Of a stretch of 7,802 bases of DNA, positions 1-6,586 are shown one piece after another (position 1 is the stretch's first letter; each line of letters begins with the position of its first letter). Origin of the DNA: Candidatus Krumholzibacteriia bacterium (GTDB taxonomy: Bacteria; Krumholzibacteriota; Krumholzibacteriia; LZORAL124-64-63); the NCBI GenBank assembly GCA_030632925.1, contig DAOVTU010000115.1:1-7802 (forward strand). The letters run 5' to 3'. The notes beneath the pieces are model-generated. The model saw nothing but the letters and a program-made list of their open reading frames with translations, was not told where the DNA came from and did not search any database. Position numbers and translations under genes: made by a program.

Positions 1-865
1 CCTCGCCCTGGCCCTGTTGCCAGCGGGAGCGGGCCTCATAGTCTTCGCGGGTCAGTGGAGCGCCTTCTTCGTTCACTTCCGGAAAAATATCCGGGTTCAG
101 TTTGCGCAAGTCATCCAGCTCGGCGCCAAAACCCAACCGGGTGCCCACGCGGACCAGGTCGCGGCCCAGGCTGGGTGGAATTTCGGTGCCCACCAGACCG
201 GCCGTCTGCTGGTAGGCCACGGCGGCATTGCGGTAGGCGATGAAGGCGTCGTTCAGCTCGCCATCCCAGTCGTAAAGCATGCCGCTGTAGTACAGCAGGA
301 AAGCGTTGTTGCGGATCTTTTCGAGATCGGATTTGTCCTCGTCGCGCAATCCGTCGAGGGTGGCGTCGACGTACTTGGACATCAGCAGGCTGGCCCGTCG
401 GGCCTCGACCTGGGCCTCATTCGGTTCACCCAGATAGATGTAATTCAGCCCCTTGAAATACGGCACCATGGCCATCTCGAAAGGACGGGCGCGGTAACTG
501 ATGGCGTTGTCGTTGGAAAAAAGCGACAGCGCACCTTCGCTGATGGACTTGGTATAAAGTTCATCGGCCAGGCGTTCGGCGGCGGCGAAAGCTTCGTTGC
601 TTTCGCCATAGTTTTCGGCGTAGTGCAGGATCAGGCCGCGTTCCAGAAAGTAGAGCAGGCGGTCCTTGCTGCCGCTCTCTTTTTCCACCGTCGCGAGGGC
701 CTTGTCGTACTGACCGGCAGCCAACTCGGGGCGCAGATCCTTGAATTTGGTGGTGTAGGTGGCGCAACCGCCCAGATAGAGCAGGACAAACAGAAGGACA
801 GCCATCCTGACGACGGCTGCCCTCCGGTGTGTGCACGAAGACGGTTTCAGGTTCGGTACCGGCAT
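1..865 (-). CDS. COG3014-type outer-membrane lipoprotein, C-terminus beyond the left edge
   Basis: I translated this frame by hand: 288 residues, open to the left edge. The N-terminus has a long basic segment (H13, R14, R15, R20), a hydrophobic stretch at about 22-31 and a lipobox LGGC with Cys34, so it should be a lipoprotein. Ala follows the Cys, which would favour the outer membrane under the enterobacterial Lol rule. The mature part is helical and TPR-like; the segment at about 128-158 (RPFEMAMVPYFKGLNY, then EAQVEARR) resembles the COG3014 family often found beside LpoB. Its molecular role is unknown. The chosen ATG overlaps the stop of the upstream lpoB-like gene as TGATG, which suggests translational coupling. 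An alternative ATG at 805 (Met21) has GGAGG about 14 bases upstream, but it would leave a 13-residue signal peptide without basic residues. Family call by recognition, not by search. Confidence 0.8.
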   Translation of the reverse strand, partial: MPVPNLKPSSCTHRRAAVVRMAVLLFVLLYLGGCATYTTKFKDLRPELAAGQYDKALATVEKESGSKDRLLYFLERGLILHYAENYGESNEAFAAAERLADELYTKSISEGALSLFSNDNAISYRARPFEMAMVPYFKGLNYIYLGEPNEAQVEARRASLLMSKYVDATLDGLRDEDKSDLEKIRNNAFLLYYSGMLYDWDGELNDAFIAYRNAAVAYQQTAGLVGTEIPPSLGRDLVRVGTRLGFGAELDDLRKLNPDIFPEVNEEGAPLTREDYEARSRWQQGQGE

Positions 866-1470
866 CAGCCCTTGTACTTGCCCTTGCCCACGAACTTCTT
901 GATCTTCTCGAAGCCCGCCCAAACCTTGGTATTGTCTTGGAGGTCAACCAGATAGCAATCGACCTGGTAATATTTGACTTGGGCGCCACCCTCCTGGTCG
1001 AAGACCGCATTGATCTCGCCGATGAACATGTAGTCGGCGCCTTTTTCGAGGCCCCACTGCTTCATCGTTTCCTGGGACGAGAATTCCTGCTGGTCGGCGC
1101 GCTCGCCACGGATCTCGTCGCGTTCTTCAGCCGAAGCGACCACGCGCACGCGGCCCCCGTTGATGAAGTTGCGTTCGAGATCGGCGATGAAGGTCTTGAC
1201 CGCGATGTGCTCGGGGGTCTTGTTGCGGACCGTGCCGATAATCAGGTAGGGCTTCTTGCCGTTCTCGGCCCGGAAGTCCTCAACCCACGGGCTGCCCGTG
1301 ATCTGTGACGTCAGGGCCGCCGACACCTGCTGGCTGTCGATATCATTCCACTCGCCGGACAGATCGATTTGCTCCTCGACCGCCACACGGCTGACTTCCT
1401 TACCCGCGCAACCGTTCAGCAGCACCAGTGCTGCCAGCATCATCACGCTCAATAGTTTCCTGTTTTTCAT
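865..1470 (-). CDS. lpoB: LpoB-family lipoprotein (penicillin-binding protein activator family)
   Basis: A 201-residue lipoprotein with a signal peptide MKNRKLLSVMMLAALVLLNG and lipobox LNGC (Cys21), followed by Ala, so outer-membrane sorting is likely. The mature part matches the LpoB/COG3417 domain: an early DLSGEWND segment at about 36-43, a PYLIIGTVRNKT strand and loop near 74-85, a YMFIGEI strand near 147-153, and a C-terminal segment with VWAGFEKIKKF. In E. coli LpoB reaches from the outer membrane to stimulate the peptidoglycan synthase PBP1b. Here the folded domain starts almost directly after Cys21, without the long disordered linker of the E. coli protein, so an identical role is not assured. 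The ATG overlaps the stop of the molybdenum subunit gene (ATGA), and its ribosome site AAGGAGG (1487-1481) lies inside that gene's last codons. The 3' end overlaps the COG3014 gene by one base. Confidence 0.85.
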   Translation of the reverse strand: MKNRKLLSVMMLAALVLLNGCAGKEVSRVAVEEQIDLSGEWNDIDSQQVSAALTSQITGSPWVEDFRAENGKKPYLIIGTVRNKTPEHIAVKTFIADLERNFINGGRVRVVASAEERDEIRGERADQQEFSSQETMKQWGLEKGADYMFIGEINAVFDQEGGAQVKYYQVDCYLVDLQDNTKVWAGFEKIKKFVGKGKYKG

Positions 1471-3779
1471 TCCGGGCTTTCCTCCTTGATTCCCCGCCAG
1501 ACCCGTTCCGGAGTCGCTGGTATCCGATAATTGCGGACACCGACTGCGTCACAAATGGCGTTCACTATGGCCGGCGCCGGCCCGTCACTGGGCACTTCGC
1601 CGGCAGCTTTGGCCCCGTGGGGACCGCTAGGTTCGTCAGTCTCGACCAGGATCGTCACCAGAGGTGGCACATCCAGGGCCGAAGCAATCTTGTAATCCAG
1701 GAAATTGGGATTAAGCACCTTCCCGGAGCGGTCCAGCAGGACCTCTTCAAAAAGAGCGTACCCCAAACCCTGCGCCACGGCACCCTCTATCTGGCCCTCG
1801 GCCATGCGGGGGTGAACGACGGTGCCGCAATCCACAGCCGAAACGAACTTCAGCACCTGGACCTGACCCGTTTCCGGATCGACCTCCACGTCGGCAAACT
1901 GGGCCGCAAAAGGCGGCGGCGATTCGTTCGACATGTGGCTGGCGGTGGCCATGGGCTGGATCTTGGCCTCGTACAAGGCGAACAGCGCGACTTCGGCCAT
2001 GGTCATCGTTTGACCATCCGGCCCGGTGGATTTGCTGTCGGCAAAAACGATATCACCCGGATCACATTCCCAATGGGAACCCAACACTTCGGCCAATTGT
2101 TCCCGCACCTTGACTGCGGCTTTGACCACCGCCCCGCCCGACACATAGGTCGTGCTCGAAGCGTAGGCGCCCACATCAAACGGTGTCAGGTCAGTATCCG
2201 AACTGAGGACCAGCACTTTTTCGGTGGGAATGCCCAACTCTTCGGCGCAGAACTGGGCCAGGACCGTATCGGAACCCTGCCCGATGTCTGTCGCGCCCAC
2301 GGCCAGGTTCACGCTGCCGTCGTCGTTCAATTTCACGGTCGCGGCGCCCCAATCCACGCCGGCGATGCCCGAGCCCTGCATGGCCAGAGCCATGCCCACA
2401 CCGCGTTTGAGGTGCGGTGCCGAAGGCTTTTTCTCCTGCCCCCAGCCGATGGCCTCGCAGCCCTTGACGATGGCTTCGTCCAGGCCGGTGCTGCGGATGA
2501 CCCGCTCCAGCCCTTCCTTGCCCTCGCCCAGCTTCGCCGATAGAGGGTCGGTATCCCCCAGCTTGATGTGGTTTTTCAGGCGCAGTTCCAGCCGGTCCAT
2601 GCCCAATTCGGCCGCGACTTCATCCATGTGGCACTCCAGGGCAAAACAGCCCTGCGGCGCGCCATAACCACGGAAAGCCCCGCTGATCGGATTATTCGTG
2701 TAAACACAGTCGACCAGGAAGTGAATATTCGGTGCCGGATACATCGGCATCACCTTCTGCCCCGTATTGCCCTGCACCGTCAGCGCGTGGCTGCCGTAGG
2801 CGCCGGTATCGGCCATGACGTGCATGCGGTTGGCCACCATGGTGCCGTCCTTCATCACGCCGGTGGTCATGGTGATGCGTTGGGGATGGCGATAGCGCGC
2901 GGCGATGAACTCTTCTTCCCGCGTGAACTCCAGCCGTACCGGACGGCCCGTGCGCAGGGCCAGCACGCTGACCAGATCTTCGACCACCAATTCCTGTTTG
3001 TCGCCAAAGCCGCCGCCCACCCGGGGTTTGATCACCCGAATTTGCGACTCTGTCATTTCCAGGATCCGGGCCAGGATGCGCCGCAGATGGAACGGCACCT
3101 GGGTGCTCGTGCGCACGATCAGGCGCTTGTCTTCATCCACCCAGGCGATGGAAATGTGGGGCTCGATATGACTGGCCTGCACCCGCGGCAGGTGGTACAC
3201 GCGCTCGACCACCAGGTCGCAGGTTTTCAGGGCCGCGTCCACGTCACCGATTTGCTTGTCGATGTGGGCGGCCATGTTGCTCTTGCCGCCGCCACCGATG
3301 CCCAGTGGGTCGGCCTCTTCATGAACCAGCACATCGGTGCGGGTCAGGGCTTCGTCCATATCGCAGATCTCAGGCAAGACTTCGTACTCCACCTCGATCA
3401 GCTTCAGGGCCCGCTCGGCGATGGCCGTCGTCTCGGCGGCAACGACCGCCACCCGGTCGCCGATGAAGCGCGCCTTGTGCGGCATGATGACCGTATCGTA
3501 GGGCGATGGTTCGGGATAACTCTGGCCCGCCCGCGTGTGGGCAATGGCCTTCACGTCGGTATGCCAGATGACATCGATGACACCCTCAAGAGCCATGGCT
3601 GCCGACACGTCCACCTTCACGATGCGGGCGTGGGCATGGGGCGAGCGCAGGACTTTGGCCGTCAACATTCCGGTGCGCGTGAAGTCGTCGGTGTAAACCG
3701 CCTCTCCGCGAGCCAGCTTGAACGCATCGACCTTGTCGACGTTGTGGCCGACAGCGCTGCGGGTTTTGCGATCACTCAC
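1467..3779 (-). CDS. Molybdopterin (large) subunit of a xanthine dehydrogenase-family molybdenum hydroxylase
   Basis: 770 residues from a GTG start. The order is an aldehyde oxidase/XDH hammerhead domain (about 14-140), then the molybdopterin-binding domain. Visible cofactor and active-site motifs are GGGFGDKQE (255-263), GAFRGYGAPQ with Arg370, DIGQGSDT (498-505) and GAKAAGE (722-728), whose Glu728 is the expected base that activates the Mo-bound water. The family hydroxylates N-heterocycles or aldehydes using water. The FRGYG motif is XDH/XdhA-like, not the AYRCSFR of form I CO dehydrogenase. The residue matching Glu802 of bovine XDH is Gln262, so the substrate is uncertain; a purine is the best guess, given the divergent 8-oxoguanine deaminase-like gene. 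An upstream ATG at 3857 gives 26 extra residues inside the 2Fe-2S gene. GTG at 3779 is preferred: it has GGGAGG 6 bases upstream, overlaps the preceding stop as GTGA and gives a family-like N-terminus. Confidence 0.92.
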   Translation of the reverse strand: MSDRKTRSAVGHNVDKVDAFKLARGEAVYTDDFTRTGMLTAKVLRSPHAHARIVKVDVSAAMALEGVIDVIWHTDVKAIAHTRAGQSYPEPSPYDTVIMPHKARFIGDRVAVVAAETTAIAERALKLIEVEYEVLPEICDMDEALTRTDVLVHEEADPLGIGGGGKSNMAAHIDKQIGDVDAALKTCDLVVERVYHLPRVQASHIEPHISIAWVDEDKRLIVRTSTQVPFHLRRILARILEMTESQIRVIKPRVGGGFGDKQELVVEDLVSVLALRTGRPVRLEFTREEEFIAARYRHPQRITMTTGVMKDGTMVANRMHVMADTGAYGSHALTVQGNTGQKVMPMYPAPNIHFLVDCVYTNNPISGAFRGYGAPQGCFALECHMDEVAAELGMDRLELRLKNHIKLGDTDPLSAKLGEGKEGLERVIRSTGLDEAIVKGCEAIGWGQEKKPSAPHLKRGVGMALAMQGSGIAGVDWGAATVKLNDDGSVNLAVGATDIGQGSDTVLAQFCAEELGIPTEKVLVLSSDTDLTPFDVGAYASSTTYVSGGAVVKAAVKVREQLAEVLGSHWECDPGDIVFADSKSTGPDGQTMTMAEVALFALYEAKIQPMATASHMSNESPPPFAAQFADVEVDPETGQVQVLKFVSAVDCGTVVHPRMAEGQIEGAVAQGLGYALFEEVLLDRSGKVLNPNFLDYKIASALDVPPLVTILVETDEPSGPHGAKAAGEVPSDGPAPAIVNAICDAVGVRNYRIPATPERVWRGIKEESPE
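1481..1487 (-). promoter_or_regulatory. Ribosome binding site of the LpoB-family gene, inside the upstream CDS
   Basis: On the minus strand this reads AAGGAGG, followed by 10 bases and the ATG at 1470. It encodes Lys-Glu-Glu near the end of the molybdenum subunit, so the initiation site of the lipoprotein gene is embedded in the hydroxylase gene. This strong match supports the ATG at 1470 as the real start and supports coupling of the two genes. Confidence 0.75.
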
Positions 3780-4255
3780 GACGCACCTCCCGACTCGTTT
3801 TGCCGGTTGTCCGCCACGGTCTGCGCGGCTTCCAACTGTTTCACATAACCAGTGCAACGGCAGAGGTTTCCGGTCAGTGCTTCACGCAATGCGTGTTCTG
3901 ACAAATCCCCACTCGCCTTGAAATGGGCATACAGACTGATCAGCATGCCCGGTGAGCAGTAACCACACTGCACGGCACCCTTGACCACCATTTCGTGCTG
4001 CAATTCTTTCATCAGGGGATCGCCCAACAGGCCTTCGAGAGTCGTGATCTGGTGACCATGAGCCCGGGCCGCCGCCACCACGCAGCTGTTGACCGGTTCG
4101 CCATCGAGCAACACTGTGCACGAACCGCAGTCGCCGGTTTCGCAACCCAGCTTCACCGAAAACTGGCCGATCTCCCGCAATACGCTCAGCAGGTTTCCGC
4201 CGGGCGCAATCTCGTGCGCCACCGGCCGTCCGTTCAATTCCATTTCGATTTTCAC
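3776..4255 (-). CDS. 2Fe-2S (small) subunit of the molybdenum hydroxylase
   Basis: 159 residues, the usual length for this subunit in three-subunit enzymes. It carries both clusters of the family. The N-terminal plant-ferredoxin-type 2Fe-2S site has Cys38, Cys43, Cys46 and Cys58 (motif GCETGDCGSCTVLLDG). The C-terminal helical 2Fe-2S domain has Cys97 and Cys100 (QCGYCSPG) and Cys132 and Cys134 (GNLCRCTGY). It passes electrons from the molybdenum centre to FAD. No signal peptide is present, so the complex is cytoplasmic. The GTG start overlaps the FAD-subunit stop (GTGA), and the 3' end overlaps the molybdenum subunit start the same way. The ribosome site is poor, only a G-run in the end of the FAD gene, so initiation probably depends on coupling. 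An ATG four codons in (Met5) is a less likely start because it would trim the first beta strand. Confidence 0.95.
   Translation of the reverse strand: MKIEMELNGRPVAHEIAPGGNLLSVLREIGQFSVKLGCETGDCGSCTVLLDGEPVNSCVVAAARAHGHQITTLEGLLGDPLMKELQHEMVVKGAVQCGYCSPGMLISLYAHFKASGDLSEHALREALTGNLCRCTGYVKQLEAAQTVADNRQNESGGAS
3786..3791 (-). promoter_or_regulatory. Ribosome binding site deciding the GTG start of the molybdenum subunit
   Basis: On the minus strand this reads GGGAGG, six bases upstream of the GTG at 3779. It lies in the last codons of the 2Fe-2S subunit gene. It is the main reason to prefer this GTG over the in-frame ATG 78 bases upstream. Confidence 0.75.
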
Positions 4256-5142
4256 GCCACTGTCCCCCCGCTGTCTTTCGTGATGGTTGTTTCGTCGTGC
4301 AGTGCGCGCAAGATTTGGCGACGGGTCAACACCCGCACCATGTCGCGGCGGTATTCGGCTGACGCCCGGTGGTCATCAAGTGGTTCGCATTCTCCAGCGG
4401 CAATGGCCGCGGCATCGGCAATGAGATCCGGTGAAATTTCGGTCACCGACTGGCCCACCAGTTGAGCCTCGGCCAACACTGCGCGCATGGGAACCGGAGC
4501 CACGGCGCCCAAGGCAATGCGAGCGGTTTCAATCTTACCGTCTTCAATTCCCAAAGCGACACACACATGAACCAGCGAGATATCTTCGGCCGAACGCGTC
4601 AGCTTATAACTGGCGCAGCGGCGGGTGCCGGCCTCTGCCGGAAGCGCCAACCCCACCAGTAGGCGATCTTCCAGGACGGTCGCCCGCGGCCCGACAAAGA
4701 AGTCGACCAACGGCAAACTTTCCTGGCTGTCGGCATCTGCAATGTAACAAGTGGCGTCGAGCGCCAGCAGCACCGGCGCCATATCGGCCGACGGCAGGGC
4801 ATTGCAGATATTGCCACCGATGGTGGCGGTGCTGCGCACGGGACGGTTGCCGCAATGGGCTGCCGCCTCAATGAGCATTCCCTCGGCAAAGTCCGCTACC
4901 AAGGGGTTGGTTGCGATATTGTGCAATGTCGTGGCCGCGCCAAGGAACAGATCCCCTGCTGGCGTCCGGGCGATATCGCTCAATCCCGCGTGATTTATAT
5001 CGACGACAAAGTCGCACTCCGCCGGATGCAGGAACATGTCTGTTCCGCCGGCGATGTACGCACCCGTGCCCGGGCCCTGTCGCATCAACGCCACGGCCTC
5101 CTGGGCCGAAGCTGCAAATCGGTATTCTTTAAGTTCCCACAT
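4252..5142 (-). CDS. FAD-binding (medium) subunit of the molybdenum hydroxylase
   Basis: 296 residues from the ATG at 5142 (MWELKEYRF), a normal length for this subunit. FAD-binding motifs of the family are visible: AGGTD at 31-35 and TIGGN at 107-111, followed by NALPSADMAPVLLAL. The C-terminal third matches the CO dehydrogenase flavoprotein C-terminal domain (IALGAVAPVPMRA, then AEYRRDMVRVLTRR). It takes electrons from the 2Fe-2S subunit and hands them to NAD+ or another acceptor. There is no extra cysteine-rich insert as in 4-hydroxybenzoyl-CoA reductase. An in-frame ATG at 5196 adds 18 residues unlike the family and would lie upstream of the predicted transcript start. The ATG at 5142 has AAAGGG six bases upstream and is preferred. 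It is the first gene of the leftward operon; the order FAD, FeS, Mo differs from Mo, FAD, FeS in E. coli xdhABC. Confidence 0.93.
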   Translation of the reverse strand: MWELKEYRFAASAQEAVALMRQGPGTGAYIAGGTDMFLHPAECDFVVDINHAGLSDIARTPAGDLFLGAATTLHNIATNPLVADFAEGMLIEAAAHCGNRPVRSTATIGGNICNALPSADMAPVLLALDATCYIADADSQESLPLVDFFVGPRATVLEDRLLVGLALPAEAGTRRCASYKLTRSAEDISLVHVCVALGIEDGKIETARIALGAVAPVPMRAVLAEAQLVGQSVTEISPDLIADAAAIAAGECEPLDDHRASAEYRRDMVRVLTRRQILRALHDETTITKDSGGTVA

Positions 5143-5158
5143 GACTTTCCCTTTCCCA

Positions 5159-5187
5159 CTGACGTTTTTGGGGAGCCGGAGTATACT
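5159..5187 (+). promoter_or_regulatory. Predicted sigma70-like promoter of the deaminase-DTW operon
   Basis: CTGACG (5159-5164) is followed by a 17-base spacer and TATACT (5182-5187). The -35 matches four of six positions and the -10 five of six. Transcription would start near 5194, giving a leader of about 60 bases. It is weaker than the opposing promoter and shares its -10 palindrome, so the two probably compete. The 5143-5254 gap contains nothing else I can assign. Confidence 0.5.
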
Positions 5188-5207
5188 GGATTCCACTGGG
5201 CAGTCAA
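5180..5207 (-). promoter_or_regulatory. Predicted sigma70-like promoter of the hydroxylase-lipoprotein operon
   Basis: On the minus strand TTGACT (5207-5202) is followed by a 16-base spacer and TATACT (5185-5180). Each hexamer matches five of six consensus positions. Transcription would start near 5173, leaving a leader of about 30 bases before the FAD-subunit ATG. The -10 hexamer lies in the palindrome AGTATACT, which also serves the opposite promoter. Prediction from sequence only. Confidence 0.6.
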
Positions 5208-5254
5208 ACTACAACCGCCCAAACAATATAAGCCCTTAATCTCTGGAGCGCGTC

Positions 5255-6586
5255 ATGCCCGCACCCGACTTGTTCCTTCTCGAAAACGCCACCACCCTGG
5301 TGACGATGAACATAGACCGCGAAATCCTCGGTGAGGGCTGGGTCGCAGCCGCCGACGGCCTGATCATAGCGACGGGCAGTGGCCAGGCACCTGACCTGAT
5401 CGGCGGCCACCCCCGCGAGAGCTTCCGGCGCCACGACGCCACCGGCTGTGTGGTCCTGCCCGGACTGATCAACCCCCACCACCACCTGTACCAGACCCGC
5501 ACCCGCGCCTGGCCCGCCGCCGTGGACAGTGAGCTCTTTCCCTGGTTACAGACCCTCTACCCGGTGTGGGCCCAACTGAGTGACGAGGATTTTTATCAGG
5601 GCGCCCTGGTCGGTTTCAAGGAACTGATGCGCTCGGGCTGCACCACGACCACGGACCACCACTATCTCTTTCCAGTGGACGCCTCGCCACACCTGATCGA
5701 CATCACCATTGAAGCGGCGACCGCCGCGGGCATGCGCTTCCACCCCACGCGTGGATCCATGAGTCGGTCGATCAAAGACGGCGGCCTGCCCCCCGACTCG
5801 GTGGTTCAGGATCCCGAGACCATCCTGGCCGACAGCGAACGGGTGATCAACAAGTGGCACGATACCAAACCCGGCGCCATGGTCCGCATCGCGCTGGCGC
5901 CCTGCAGCCCATTTTCGGTCAGCCCTGAACTGATGCGCGACACCGCGGTGCTGGCCCGCAAACACGGAGTGCGGTTGCACACCCATCTGGCCGAAACCCG
6001 CGACGAGAACGCCTATTGCGAAAAAATCTACGGCCAACGCCCGCTGGATTTTCTGGCCTCGGTCGACTGGTTGGGCCCCGATGTGTGGCTGGCCCACGGC
6101 ATCTGGTTCGAGGACGAGGAGATTGCGCGGTTGGGTGAAGCCGGTGTCGGCATCGCCCACTGCCCCAGTTCGAACATGCGGCTGGGTTCAGGCATTTGTC
6201 GGGTGCGGGACCTGCGCGCCGCCGGTTGTCCGGTGGGCCTGGCGGTGGACGGCTCGGCGAGCAACGACAGTTCCCACATGCTGGCCGAGCTGCGACAGAC
6301 CCTGCTCTTGCATCGGGTCACCGCAGGCGCGGCCGCCATGACCGTCGCAGAAGTGATCGAGATGGCGACCCTCGGCGGCGCCGGCTGCCTGGGCCGCGAC
6401 GATATCGGCGCCCTGGAAGTGGGCCGGGCCTGCGATTTGGCCATCTTTGACCTGCAGGCCATTGGCTACGACGGCGCTCACGATCCCGTGGCTTCATTGT
6501 TGTTGTGCCACCCTGAGCCCGCCCGGGCCGTGGTCGTCGGCGGCAAGGTCATTGACGACTTCACGATCCGGCCGGCCAATAAATGA
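5255..6586 (+). CDS. 8-oxoguanine deaminase-type amidohydrolase (cog0402)
   Basis: 443 residues, full length for the family. It has the TIM-barrel metal site of the guanine deaminase/cytosine deaminase-like group: HxH at His75 and His77 (GLINPHHHLYQT), His244 with Glu247 in HTHLAET, His281 in WLAHGI and Asp332 in VDGSASND. Segments such as LFPWLQTLYPVW, TTDHHYLFP, GSMSRSIKDGGLPP, ALAPCSPFSVSPE and HCPSSNMRLGSGIC closely resemble the 8-oxoguanine deaminases typified by Pseudomonas Pa0142, which convert 8-oxoguanine to urate and ammonia. Older databases call such proteins hydroxydechloroatrazine ethylaminohydrolase. Isoxanthopterin deaminase is a close relative and cannot be excluded. There is no signal peptide, so it is cytoplasmic. 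The ATG has GGAG (5245-5248) six bases upstream. It is divergent from the molybdenum hydroxylase operon, and its stop overlaps the DTW gene start. Confidence 0.9.
   Translation: MPAPDLFLLENATTLVTMNIDREILGEGWVAAADGLIIATGSGQAPDLIGGHPRESFRRHDATGCVVLPGLINPHHHLYQTRTRAWPAAVDSELFPWLQTLYPVWAQLSDEDFYQGALVGFKELMRSGCTTTTDHHYLFPVDASPHLIDITIEAATAAGMRFHPTRGSMSRSIKDGGLPPDSVVQDPETILADSERVINKWHDTKPGAMVRIALAPCSPFSVSPELMRDTAVLARKHGVRLHTHLAETRDENAYCEKIYGQRPLDFLASVDWLGPDVWLAHGIWFEDEEIARLGEAGVGIAHCPSSNMRLGSGICRVRDLRAAGCPVGLAVDGSASNDSSHMLAELRQTLLLHRVTAGAAAMTVAEVIEMATLGGAGCLGRDDIGALEVGRACDLAIFDLQAIGYDGAHDPVASLLLCHPEPARAVVVGGKVIDDFTIRPANK

Noticed and set aside
17..955. Plus-strand 312-codon open frame at the left edge
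   Set aside because: The opposite strand encodes a lipoprotein with signal peptide, lipobox and family-like sequence; the plus-strand frame is its shadow.
1428..2543. Plus-strand 371-codon open frame across the lipoprotein/hydroxylase junction
   Set aside because: It is antisense to two motif-bearing genes, with no domain recognised and composition of a codon shadow.
1467..3779. Form I CO dehydrogenase large subunit (CoxL)
   Set aside because: The diagnostic AYRCSFR active-site loop is absent; the matching segment is GAFRGYGAPQ, as in XDH-type enzymes.
2568..3848. Plus-strand 426-codon open frame opposite the molybdenum subunit
   Set aside because: It is antisense to a well-supported gene. 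Its product is rich in His, Gln, Gly and Ala with no recognisable motif, typical of a shadow frame in GC-rich DNA, and it has no convincing ribosome site.
3780..3857. N-terminal extension of the molybdenum subunit to the ATG at 3857
   Set aside because: It would overlap the 2Fe-2S gene by 82 bases and adds non-family residues. The GTG at 3779 has GGGAGG six bases upstream and a GTGA overlap.
4252..5142. 4-hydroxybenzoyl-CoA reductase beta subunit
   Set aside because: The cysteine-bearing insert that holds the extra 4Fe-4S cluster in that enzyme is not present, and the length is that of an ordinary FAD subunit.
5143..5196. N-terminal extension of the FAD subunit to the ATG at 5196
   Set aside because: The 18 extra residues do not resemble the family and their codons cover the predicted -10 and transcript start. 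The ATG at 5142 has a suitably spaced AAAGGG and gives the usual length.
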